A stretch of DNA of 64,000 bases from Streptomyces sp. MBT53 (GTDB taxonomy: Bacteria; Actinomycetota; Actinomycetes; Streptomycetales; Streptomycetaceae), in contig NZ_JAEQAZ010000007.1 of the NCBI RefSeq assembly GCF_016654115.1, forward strand, positions 52,647 to 116,646, in the 5' to 3' direction. A program made the translations under genes and the position numbers. Positions 43,512 through 52,669 of the stretch are shown one piece after another. The notes beneath the pieces were generated by a model. That model had not been told where the DNA came from and did not search any database. It saw only the letters and a list, made by a program, of their open reading frames with translations. Numbering within the stretch: position 1 is the first letter of the stretch; each line of letters opens with the position of its first letter.

Positions 43512-43679
43512 GTGTGACTCCTAGTCGAGTTGATGCCCACGTGGGGGGTGGTGAGCGTGGGCATGACACCACGCGCGTAGAACGCTGAGGAAGAGAACCT
43601 CGGTGAACTCGCGATTACCGGCGCCGAGCAGGAGCGGACAAAGGGGACTTCGCGCAGGTGAGGGCCGGTTCATGGAGTC

Positions 43680-43718
43680 CCCGCGAGTTCGCAAAAACTT
43701 CGTAGTCGAACTCGCGGG
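43680..43718 (-). terminator. Hairpin downstream of the monooxygenase gene
   Basis: CCCGCGAGTTCG / CGAACTCGCGGG, a perfect 12-bp stem with a 15-nt loop, beginning 16 bp after the stop codon of the leftward ABM-type gene. Probably its terminator. Confidence 0.65.
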
Positions 43719-43734
43719 AACGCCGACCGCCGGC

Positions 43735-44115
43735 TCAGCCCGCTGCCGGGCCCTGCGGAACCTCCGGCCGGGTGAACCCCTGGCTCCGCTCCACTTTCGC
43801 CACGTGCAACGTGTAGCTCTCGTACCATTCGGCCCGCCCGCGCTGCTGCGCCGCGCGGTGCTCGGTGTTGCTCCGCCACTCGGTGAGGCCGTCGGCGTCA
43901 CGGAAGTAGCCGACGGTGATGCCCAGCCCGCCCGGGGTCTGCGCGTGGTCCATCCCGAGGTACCCGGGTATCTCCCTCACCAGGTCTTCCATGCGCGCGT
44001 TGGTCTCGCTGTAACCGCGCTGCTCCTGGGTCCGAACGGTCGTGAAGACGGCCACGTAGTACGGGGGTTCAAAGGCCTCGACGGGCGTGACAGGTGCTTC
44101 GGTGTGATCGCTCAT
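43735..44115 (-). CDS. ABM-type (antibiotic biosynthesis monooxygenase-like) small protein
   Basis: 126 residues from ATG 44115; an upstream in-frame start at 44256 would overlap the divergent lpd gene. Dimeric alpha-beta barrel features: YYVAVFTTVRTQEQRGYSET, LVREIPGYLGMDHAQTPGGL and ITVGYFRDADGLTEWRSNTE. Relatives include cofactor-free monooxygenases and heme-degrading or stress enzymes; activity here is unknown. Confidence 0.82.
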   Translation of the reverse strand: MSDHTEAPVTPVEAFEPPYYVAVFTTVRTQEQRGYSETNARMEDLVREIPGYLGMDHAQTPGGLGITVGYFRDADGLTEWRSNTEHRAAQQRGRAEWYESYTLHVAKVERSQGFTRPEVPQGPAAG

Positions 44116-44239
44116 GTCGCCACTGTAGGGCGGGCCGGATCGGCGGACGAGGGCCGACCACGGCATCCTGGACACCGTTAGAGGATCTCCAGAGGACGTA
44201 TGCCCGACCATGCTCTTCCCCGTGGTAAAGGATCTTTCG

Positions 44240-45661
<1,422 letters not shown>

Positions 45662-46201
45662 CCGTCCTCCAAAAAAGAAGCTCGCCGACCTCCGAGCCGG
45701 TCACGGTAGCCGTCACCGTGACCGGCTTTCTCATGTCCGGAGCATCGTTCGCGCAAGCAATCACGGGCCGCTGTCGAGTCGGTTCGGCCGGGTCTCGATC
45801 GGTGCGATCACGCAGTGAACCTCCCCTGGGCGGCAGCCGTAGTCAACGACAGAGGGGGCGCTCGAAGAGCTCGCTTCCGGGGACCGGGCCGTGGGCCAAG
45901 GACTGGTATGGGAATGGACGGCCGTTCGCACCGGCGTTCGTCAGTCGTCGCGATTCCGGCCGACCGCTGGTCAGTACGTGCGGGACGTCACCCGGAGACC
46001 ATGGGCTGGGCCCGCCACCGTCGACGGTCGGCAGCGCGGCGTCGCTGTCCAGGACGCCCAGCCGCCCGAAGGAGTCCAGCGCCGCCCGCACCAGGCTTCC
46101 CACCCCTTCCTCCCGCGCCCGCGAGCCCGGGCGGCGGCCGATGCGTGACGACCGATCGGACAGGAACGGCAACCGCCCGGGTGGCGCTACGCTGCCGTGT
46201 C
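45662..46201. other. 540-bp region with a terminator and no convincing gene
   Basis: After the lpdA hairpin the sequence has open frames on both strands, but none with recognisable motifs, an RBS or convincing codon usage. It could contain a decayed gene or the promoter of the PLP enzyme. Confidence 0.5.
45695..45727 (+). terminator. Strong hairpin terminator of lpdA
   Basis: AGCCGGTCACGGT / ACCGTGACCGGCT is a perfect 13-bp stem with a 7-nt loop, followed by TTC and preceded by an A-run (AAAAAAG at 45671-45677). Confidence 0.8.
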
Positions 46202-47173
46202 GTGCAGCAGACACGCCTCGACATGGCTCGGATCAGGGCGGCCCGCCGGGTGATCGACCCGATGTTCCTCGACACCCCGCTGTACCGCTGCGAGGCGCTG
46301 GAGCCCGGCCTCGGGTGCGCCGTCAGCATCAAGCTCGAAACAGCGAACCCGGTCCGCAGCTTCAAGGCGCGCGGCACCGAGGTCGTCGCGAGCCGACTCG
46401 CCGACATCGGCGCGCGGGCCGTCGTGTGTGCCAGCGCGGGCAACCTCGGCCAGGCACTCGCGTGGTCCGGTCGCGGCCGGGGGATCGATGTCACGGTAGT
46501 GGCGTCCCGTTTCGCGACCGCGGCCAAGCTCGACCGCATCCGCGCGTTGGGCGCTCAACTGCAACTGGTGGACGGGCACCACGAGTTGGCCCGTGAGCGG
46601 GCGGCGGCCGTCGCACGGTCCGACGGTATGCGGCTGGTCGAGGACAGCTTGGACATCGAGACGTGCCACGGCGCGGCGACCATCGGGCTGGAACTGGTGG
46701 ACGCGGCGCGGCCGTTCGACACCGTGCTGATCGCCCTCGGCGGCGGCGCGCTCGCCACCGGAGTGGGACATGTGCTGAAGTCCCTCGCGCCCGAGGTGGA
46801 GGTGATCTGCGTCCAGCCGCTGGGCGCACCGGCGTTGACGCTCTCGTGGCGCGCACGGCGGGTCGTCAACACCGAGTCGGCGGTCACCATCGCCGACGGT
46901 GTCGCCGGCCGGTTTCCCATCCCTGCCGTCCTGGACGACCTCCTCCTGGTCGCCGACGACGCCGTTCTGGTGCGAGAGGAGTCGGTCATCACGGGTATGC
47001 GGATGCTCTTCGACCACGCCGGCCTGGTCGTTGAACCGTCGGCCGCGCTCGGCATCGCGGCGGTTCTCGAAGACCGTGACCGCTTCGCCGGCCGTCATGT
47101 GGTCACCATCGTGTGCGGCGGCAACGTCGATGGGGACGTGTATCGCCGCTGGATCGGTACGGCTCCGCTGTAG
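46202..47173 (+). CDS. PLP-dependent threonine/serine dehydratase-like enzyme
   Basis: 323 residues from GTG 46202; ATG 46223 is also possible. Fold type II PLP enzyme: schiff-base Lys in NPVRSFKARGTEVV, substrate loop VCASAGNLGQALAWSG, PLP-phosphate loop in LIALGGGALATGVGHVL, and C-terminal IVCGGNVDGDVYRRW. No ACT regulatory domain, so it resembles catabolic threonine/serine dehydratases or racemases. It probably deaminates a hydroxy amino acid. No functional neighbours. Confidence 0.85.
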   Translation: MQQTRLDMARIRAARRVIDPMFLDTPLYRCEALEPGLGCAVSIKLETANPVRSFKARGTEVVASRLADIGARAVVCASAGNLGQALAWSGRGRGIDVTVVASRFATAAKLDRIRALGAQLQLVDGHHELARERAAAVARSDGMRLVEDSLDIETCHGAATIGLELVDAARPFDTVLIALGGGALATGVGHVLKSLAPEVEVICVQPLGAPALTLSWRARRVVNTESAVTIADGVAGRFPIPAVLDDLLLVADDAVLVREESVITGMRMLFDHAGLVVEPSAALGIAAVLEDRDRFAGRHVVTIVCGGNVDGDVYRRWIGTAPL

Positions 47174-47629
47174 GGGTCCTCCCGCACGGCGCCCCGGGCA
47201 CGCTCGTCACGTGCCCGGGATGTCCCGCCGCGGTGGCCGCTTTCCCTTCACCGCGGCGGTTTCCACCGGTGTGCGGGACCAGAGTTGCCGCTGTGCGGCG
47301 ACGGGTGAAGGTCTCGGGGGGCCGCGTCAGACTCTCGTAAGATCCACTCCGCGCAATCGCCTACGGGGTGACAGAGTTGGTGACGGCGGAGTGCCGCGCG
47401 AGGGCGCCCTCCACGAGCTTCACCCGTGCGGCGTCCACCAGTTGACCGTCGACGCCGGTGGCGCCCGGCCTCCTCGGCGTCGGCCCCGCCGAACGGCACT
47501 GTGAGGCGCGCACGGTCCGCGATTCCCGCCGCGCCGTCGCACAGGGCTGATGCCCGAACCTTCGATGTCAGTGGGCCCGCGTACCTTTCAGATCGACCGC
47601 CTGCCGAGGCGGCGAGGGAGGGACGGGAC
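47174..47629. other. 456-bp region with a possible leftward gene remnant
   Basis: No intact gene. On the minus strand about 47361-47560 looks coding: GIADRARLTVPFGGADAEEA in one frame and VDAARVKLVEGALARHSAVT in another, ending at a TAG at 47363-47361. Together they look like the frameshifted 3' end of an unidentified gene. A strong purine-rich RBS for the DUF4241 gene lies near 47612-47625. Confidence 0.35.
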
Positions 47630-48355
47630 ATGGAGCGGGGCGGGGACGCCAGGCTGGCGGCCGGGCCTGAGGCCACCTGGTATCTGGAGACGGCGTTCAC
47701 ACCCGGGGCCCAACTGGGCACGGTGTACGACGATCCGGAAACGCCCGTCGTCGTCACGGGAATCGAGGAGGTCACCACCATCCGCGTCCCCAGTGGCCGC
47801 CTCGTCGTGGACGCGCCGTGGCACGACGACGAGGTATGGAAGTACGAGCAAGGGCGGCCCACGAGGCCCCCGAGAGAGCTGGCCGCGCGGATCCCGCCGG
47901 GCACCTACCGGGTGGAGTTCTCGTGGACGACGGGGCCGTACGAGTTCATGGGCGAGCGTTTCGACGGCGCCGAGTGTGCCGCGACCAGGCTGTGTGTCAG
48001 CGACGACCCGGTGGTCGGCTGGGAGATGGGCCTGGGGGTCGGCGACGACCTCGACGGGCTTGAGCCGGGCAAGCGGGTCGAGTTCGGCTCCGATGCCAAT
48101 ATCGGCTGCTTCGCCGACGCCGACGCGTGGCCGACGCTGAGCGCGCCGTTCCGCACGTTCACGGACGGCATGCCGGCACCGCGCGACAGCGAGCAGTTGG
48201 CAGAGCTGTGCGAGCGGATACGCGACGAGGCGCACCAGGCCGACCTGGTCACGTTCCCGGCGGAGTCGGGCGGTGTCGTCTGGCTGGGCCGCACCAGGAC
48301 CGGCGAGGTGGCCTCGATCGTCGTCACCAGCGGCATGCCGGGCGCCAAGGCCTGA
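47630..48355 (+). CDS. DUF4241-like protein
   Basis: 241 residues from ATG 47630, with an AGGGAGGGACGGGAC ribosome site. The segments TTIRVPSGRLVVDAPW, IPPGTYRVEFSWTTG, GVGDDLDGLEPGKRVEFGSD and ANIGCFADADAW match the layout of DUF4241 proteins, all-beta cytosolic proteins of unknown role. No signal or membrane segment. It converges with the propeller-like gene 7 bp downstream. Family call by motif memory, moderate certainty. Confidence 0.7.
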   Translation: MERGGDARLAAGPEATWYLETAFTPGAQLGTVYDDPETPVVVTGIEEVTTIRVPSGRLVVDAPWHDDEVWKYEQGRPTRPPRELAARIPPGTYRVEFSWTTGPYEFMGERFDGAECAATRLCVSDDPVVGWEMGLGVGDDLDGLEPGKRVEFGSDANIGCFADADAWPTLSAPFRTFTDGMPAPRDSEQLAELCERIRDEAHQADLVTFPAESGGVVWLGRTRTGEVASIVVTSGMPGAKA

Positions 48356-48362
48356 CGCGGCG

Positions 48363-49307
48363 CTAGGAGTCCGTCCAGCGGACCGGATGGCCGGACGCGT
48401 CCGTGGTGAGCCAGGTGCCGTCGCCGAGGGGCCGCATGTCGTAGTGGTCGTCCGTGCGCGCGTCGAACTCGGCTCCGACCCGGCCGGAGCGCACATCCAC
48501 CCGGTAGTGCCGGAACCACTCCTGCTCGTCCTCGGTCTCGCCGCCGAGGGTGACGAGGACGGTGTCCGGGTCCAGATAGCCGCCGCTCCATTCCACGTAG
48601 ACCTCGTCGGGGTCGTGTCCGAAGGCGTCGACGGAGAGCGCGAACCGCACCTCGCCGTCGGGATAGGCGTGGAGGGCGACGTCGGCCTGCTCGTGATGGA
48701 CGGTCATGAACTCGTGTCCGTCGGGCGACAGGGCGATGAGACACCGGTCGTCCCACGGATAGGTGGTGAGATCCATCCGGCTCCCGGTCAGCGACGCCCG
48801 GAAGACGACCGAGCCGTCCTGTCCCTCGCCCACATCGAGGAAGACCTCGTCGCCCGCCGGGTGCAGCAGGTGCAGCCCGCCGTGGCCTACGGTCGACAGT
48901 TCTGCCTCTGCGACGACCGCCCCGGTCGCGGCGTCCAGGGCGACCCACCGGTCGTGTCGGTCGCGGCCCGCCATGGCGTCGGGCCGGTAGACCCACAGGA
49001 CGAGTTCGTCCGACGACAGCACACAACCGGGCCGGTGTCCGTGCCGCTGGTCCGACCGTGGCTCGAACCGCGACCGCCAGACCTCGGTCCCGTCCGCCGT
49101 CACGCAGACCGCCGCGTGGAGGGTCGTGTAGTAGGCGCGCTGACGGCCGACAGCAACGGCATGGTCGACGACTTCGTCGTCGGGGGACGGTCGGCAGACC
49201 ATGACCGGCGACAGCACGCCCTTGACGTCGCCGACCAGGTCGTAGGCGCAGATCCGCCCCTGGACGAATCGTGTGATCGTCGGCAGGGGACGAGGTGATG
49301 GAGGCAT
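48363..49307 (-). CDS. Hypothetical WD40/PQQ-propeller-like protein
   Basis: 314 residues. Regularly spaced strand-turn units such as GRQRAYYTTLHAAVCVTADG, WVALDAATGAVVAEAELST, DRCLIALSPDGHEFMTVHH and GYLDPDTVLVTLGG suggest a beta-propeller. No signal peptide. I do not recognise a named family. Such solitary propellers often bind proteins or monitor state. Convergent with the DUF4241 gene. Confidence 0.7.
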   Translation of the reverse strand: MPPSPRPLPTITRFVQGRICAYDLVGDVKGVLSPVMVCRPSPDDEVVDHAVAVGRQRAYYTTLHAAVCVTADGTEVWRSRFEPRSDQRHGHRPGCVLSSDELVLWVYRPDAMAGRDRHDRWVALDAATGAVVAEAELSTVGHGGLHLLHPAGDEVFLDVGEGQDGSVVFRASLTGSRMDLTTYPWDDRCLIALSPDGHEFMTVHHEQADVALHAYPDGEVRFALSVDAFGHDPDEVYVEWSGGYLDPDTVLVTLGGETEDEQEWFRHYRVDVRSGRVGAEFDARTDDHYDMRPLGDGTWLTTDASGHPVRWTDS

Positions 49308-49577
49308 GCCCCGGAGGCTAACGTCCCCGCGTCTTCGGTGGTCAGGGGGGATCGCTCACGTACTCGTGCACCGGGGGGCCGAAGCCGCGGATCTCGACCA
49401 CCGCTTCCGGCAGGTACGGCGCGGCCATGTCCCGCGTACGACCCTCTTCCTGCGCCTGGTGCGCTGAAGGTCGATGTCGACGAGATGCCGACCGTGATGA
49501 TCAAGTACCGAACCTGCGAGGACTTCAAGATCCCCGACCCCTCCGCGCCGATCTCCGGGGCCCTGAAATGTGGTGCT
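49308..49577. other. Region with a possible leftward coding remnant
   Basis: On the minus strand, about 49470-49339 reads RTRDMAAPYLPEAVVEIRGF then GPPVHEYVSDPP and a TGA stop, protein-like but without a start. This may be the 3' remnant of a deleted gene. The remainder forms the promoter region of the TetR gene. Confidence 0.3.
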
Positions 49578-50276
49578 ATGCCAAGATCACCAGGCCACGG
49601 GCCGGACTTCGAGATCAGGCGTCAGGAGATCATCGACAAGGCGGCCGCGCTGTTCGCGAGGAAGGGCTACGCCGCCACCGGTATCGCCGAGGTGGGAGAC
49701 GTAGCCGGTCTCGGCAAGGGCGCGCTCTACTGCTACATGGGCTCCAAGGAGAAACTCCTCGTCGAGATCCAGGACCGGGTGATGCGCCCCTTGCCGGCCT
49801 CCGCCCACCGGATCGTCGCCCTGGAGGACGTGGACCCGGTCCTGCGGCTGCGCATGCTGTCGCAGACGCTGCTGGAGAACACCCTCGCCCGGCTCGACCA
49901 CGTCTGGGTCTACGAGCACGACTACCGGAGCCTGCGGGGAGCCAACCGGGCCCGACTGCTCGACCAGCGCCGTGAGTTCGAGGAGGTGGTCGAGGGCCTG
50001 CTCGTCGCCGCGATGGACAACGGTTCATTCCGCCCACTCGATCCCGGACTGGCCACTCTGCAGTTCCTCAACCTGCACAACCACACCTATCAGTGGGTGA
50101 GGGTCGACGGCGCGTGGGACGCGCAGTACCTGTCGCGCGCCTACTGCACCACCCTCTTCCGCGGCCTGGGCGCTGCCGGCAGCCGGTTCGACGACATCGA
50201 AGACCGCATGGTGGAGTACCTCGCCAAGAGGCAGTCCGCCGTCCCCGAGCCACTGCCCCACTCCGCCACGGACTGA
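49578..50276 (+). CDS. TetR-family regulator
   Basis: 232 residues from ATG 49578 (the open frame extends further up but has no TetR-like content). HTH: IRRQEIIDKAAALFARKGYA, TGIAEVGDVAGLGKGALYCY, MGSKEKLLVEI. The C-terminal domain of about 170 residues binds an unknown ligand. The start lacks a clear RBS. It may regulate neighbours in this hypothetical-rich region. Confidence 0.85.
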   Translation: MPRSPGHGPDFEIRRQEIIDKAAALFARKGYAATGIAEVGDVAGLGKGALYCYMGSKEKLLVEIQDRVMRPLPASAHRIVALEDVDPVLRLRMLSQTLLENTLARLDHVWVYEHDYRSLRGANRARLLDQRREFEEVVEGLLVAAMDNGSFRPLDPGLATLQFLNLHNHTYQWVRVDGAWDAQYLSRAYCTTLFRGLGAAGSRFDDIEDRMVEYLAKRQSAVPEPLPHSATD

Positions 50277-50281
50277 CTCCC

Positions 50282-50419
50282 GTTCCCGGCCGCGAGACCC
50301 GCCTGACGTACACCTCCTCGAACGGGGCCGGGTGGTCCCGCCTGCGCGAGATGGCCGTGGCGATCGCGGACCACGAGTACGCCGGGTTCGTCCTCTCCAA
50401 GGCGGGCAGCGCGGCCTGA
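50282..50419 (+). pseudogene. Possible 3' remnant of an unidentified gene
   Basis: About 45 codons with good coding character directly after the TetR stop: TRLTYTSSNGAGWSRLREMA then VAIADHEYAGFVLSKAGSAA and TGA. There is no start or RBS within the open part that lies beyond the TetR gene. Likely the tail of a gene whose 5' part is gone. Family not recognised. Confidence 0.35.
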
Positions 50420-50460
50420 CCCGTGCCGGGGCCCGGCGGGCCGAATGGTTGGATACGGGC

Positions 50461-50955
50461 ATGGACCACGGCGGCCACCAGGAATCGGGCCTTTCCAAGA
50501 GCGTCTGGAGCGACGCCGACTTCCCGGAGATGGGCTGGCACGACGCCACCGTCCACGGCCTCTCCGTGCAGCCGACCGACGACGTCCTCCCGCGACTGCT
50601 CCTCGACCTCGACTACATCGTCCGCTGGGTCCACCCGGTCCCGCCGGAGACATATTTCTCCTTCTGGGTCGCCCCGGCGACGCTCGTCTTCGACGACGTC
50701 TGGGACCTCGAAGGTGACCTCGACTTCAAGGGCACGGCCCCGGACCTGGAGATCGACGGCGTGCACCGACTCGTCCCGGGCGACGGCCGGGACGACCTGC
50801 CGTTGTGGCACATCGAGGGCCACGCCTTCGACTTGCGGTTCCGCGCGTCCGGCTACCGCCAGTACGTCCGGAAAGCCCCGACGCTCGCGACACGACAAGC
50901 GCTGCCTTACGCGGATCGGGGCGGCTGCGCCTTCACCGAGGTCGGCTTCCGCTGA
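50461..50955 (+). CDS. Hypothetical protein of 164 residues
   Basis: Begins MDHGGHQESGLSKS; core segments MGWHDATVHGLSVQ, LLLDLDYIVRWVHPVPPETY, FSFWVAPATLVFDDVWDLEG and LPLWHIEGHAFDLRFRASGY. Single cytosolic alpha/beta domain, no signal. The pattern WHD..VHGL...LLLDLDY...FWVAPATLVF recurs in small uncharacterised bacterial proteins, but I cannot name the family. The RBS is not obvious. It lies between two TetR genes. Confidence 0.7.
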   Translation: MDHGGHQESGLSKSVWSDADFPEMGWHDATVHGLSVQPTDDVLPRLLLDLDYIVRWVHPVPPETYFSFWVAPATLVFDDVWDLEGDLDFKGTAPDLEIDGVHRLVPGDGRDDLPLWHIEGHAFDLRFRASGYRQYVRKAPTLATRQALPYADRGGCAFTEVGFR

Positions 50956-51003
50956 CGCACCCGTTGGCCGGACCGCACCAACTCTTGGCGCCGCAAGGCG
51001 AGT

Positions 51004-51606
51004 TCAGCGTGGCCGCCGCTGTACGACGTCGGCGAGCACCGAGGTCACCAACTTGCCGACGGTCGATGCGGTCGGCGGGTCCGAGGCCCGGTCGGCGAAC
51101 AGGAGATGTCCGCCCCCGACCAGGGAGAGGGTGAGCGAGTCGATGTCGGCGTCGGCCGCGATACGGCCCCTCTCGCGCTCGTCGGCCAGATAGGCGGAGA
51201 CCGCCGCCGTCACCTGGGCCAGGATGGCGATACCGCCTCCGGGCCGCGCCTGCCGCAGCCGTGCGCGCAACTCGTCCCGGAAGGTGATGAGCGGAATGAT
51301 CGCCACCGGAACCGGTCCGAACAAGGTGGTCAGTGCGTCGGTGAGGTTGTCGGCGACGCTGCCGGTCCCGGCCGAGTCGCGCAGCGCCTGCGCCTGCGTC
51401 TCCAACCGCGCGGCCCGGTCGAGGACGAGCTCGGCGAGGAACGCGTCGAAGTCGGTGAAGTGCCGGTGCAGGACGCCTTTGGCGCAGCCCGCCTCATCGG
51501 TGACGGCCCGGCTGGTCAGCCCGTTCGGACCGTCCCGCAGCAGCACGCGTTCGGCGGCGTCGAACAGCTGCTGCCGCGCATCACGAAGGTGCACCCCGGT
51601 CGGCAC
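51004..51606 (-). CDS. TetR-family regulator divergent from the methyltransferase
   Basis: 200 residues from GTG 51606 (AGAGGA upstream); the frame is open to 51666 but that would overlap the operator. HTH: RDARQQLFDAAERVLLRDGP, LTSRAVTDEAGCAKGVLHRH, FTDFDAFLAEL. Divergent from the methyltransferase gene with a palindromic operator between, the standard arrangement for a TetR repressor and its target. Confidence 0.9.
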   Translation of the reverse strand: MPTGVHLRDARQQLFDAAERVLLRDGPNGLTSRAVTDEAGCAKGVLHRHFTDFDAFLAELVLDRAARLETQAQALRDSAGTGSVADNLTDALTTLFGPVPVAIIPLITFRDELRARLRQARPGGGIAILAQVTAAVSAYLADERERGRIAADADIDSLTLSLVGGGHLLFADRASDPPTASTVGKLVTSVLADVVQRRPR

Positions 51607-51644
51607 TTGTGGATCCTCTCCCGCGCAAGTCCGCTGACATCCAT

Positions 51645-51678
51645 TGGCTTGTGGGCGCTCGCCCACTAAAGTGAACGC
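51645..51678 (+). promoter_or_regulatory. Promoter with an embedded TetR operator before the methyltransferase
   Basis: GTGGGCG-CT-CGCCCAC (51651-51666) is a perfect 7-bp dyad. It sits between a -35-like TTGGCT (51645-51650) and an ACTAAA-like -10 (about 51665-51670), so a bound repressor would block polymerase. Only about 8-10 bases separate the -10 from the ATG at 51679, which suggests a leaderless transcript. Confidence 0.55.
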
Positions 51679-52503
51679 ATGCCCACTTTACCGCGAGAGC
51701 AGCCGGAGCCCACCCCACTGCACCAGGCCCGACAGATGGCCGAGTCCTTCGGCACGGACGCGCAACGCTACGACCGGGCCCGCCTCGGCTACCCCGATGA
51801 CCTGGTGGCCCGGACAGTCATCGGAAGCCCGGGCCGCGACGTCCTCGATGTGGGCTGCGGTACCGGCATCGCCGCCCGCCAGTTCCAGGCCGCCGGCTGC
51901 ACCGTGCTCGGCGTCGAGCCGGATGCCCGCATGGCCGACTTCGCCCGGTCCCGCGGCCTGCCGGTCGAGGTGGCGACTTTCGAGGCCTGGGAACCGGACG
52001 GCCGTACGTTCGACGTGGTGACCGCAGCCCAGTCCTGGCACTGGGTCGACCCTGTCGCCGGCGCCATGAAAGCGGCCCAAGTGCTGCGCCCGAACGGCAG
52101 ATTGGCGATCTTCGGCCACGTGTACGAGCCGCCGGCCGAGGTCGCCGAGCCCTTCGCCGCCGCTTACCGGCGAGTGGCACCCGACTCGCCGTTCGACGGC
52201 CGGTCGGCCCGCCGCCCGCTGGAGATGTACCAGGCGGGGTACGCGAAGGTCGCCGACAAGATTCGCGAGACCGGCCAGTTCCTCGACCCGGAACAGTCCC
52301 GGTTCGACTGGGAGCACTCGTACACGCGCGATCAGTGGCTGGAACTGCTCCCCACGACCGGCGGCCTCACCCGCCTCGACCGCGGTCAACTGGCCGAGAT
52401 ACAGGGCGAGGTGGGCCGCGCCATCGACGTGCTGGGAGGCAGCTTCACCATGCCGTACACCACTCTGGCGGTCATCGCGGTACGTGCCACCACCCCCCTC
52501 TGA
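51679..52503 (+). CDS. SAM-dependent methyltransferase (TTA at codon 4)
   Basis: 274 residues. Class I methyltransferase: motif I DVLDVGCGTGIAARQFQAAG, acidic motif II VLGVEPDARMADFARSRG, and post-motif DVVTAAQSWHWVDPVAGAMK. Relatives methylate small metabolites; substrate unknown. Codon 4 is TTA (51688-51690), making translation bldA-dependent if ATG 51679 is the start. An internal ATG at codon 20 (MAESFGTDAQRYD) would avoid it but has no good RBS. Under probable control of the divergent TetR. Confidence 0.9.
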   Translation: MPTLPREQPEPTPLHQARQMAESFGTDAQRYDRARLGYPDDLVARTVIGSPGRDVLDVGCGTGIAARQFQAAGCTVLGVEPDARMADFARSRGLPVEVATFEAWEPDGRTFDVVTAAQSWHWVDPVAGAMKAAQVLRPNGRLAIFGHVYEPPAEVAEPFAAAYRRVAPDSPFDGRSARRPLEMYQAGYAKVADKIRETGQFLDPEQSRFDWEHSYTRDQWLELLPTTGGLTRLDRGQLAEIQGEVGRAIDVLGGSFTMPYTTLAVIAVRATTPL

Positions 52504-52669
52504 TCCCCTTTGATCCACTCCCTTTCGGAACGGCGGCTTCCAGAGCGTTGCTTTCCGAATATCCCGCTCGTTGATCTCCGCATGCAGTGAGCGGTGCCCG
52601 AGCGGCATGGAGGCATGGATCGACAGTGGTGCCCGGCGGCCTCCCGTGGGCAGGCGAACGGAGAGCCCT

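Noticed and set aside
43521..43901. Leftward open frame between the PLD-like and ABM-type genes
   Set aside because: It spans the terminator hairpin and overlaps the ABM-type gene out of frame; no protein-like features.
45843..46214. Leftward 123-codon open frame after lpdA
   Set aside because: No RBS and no recognisable sequence; it overlaps the start of the PLP-enzyme gene. Could be decayed DNA, but not supported as a gene.
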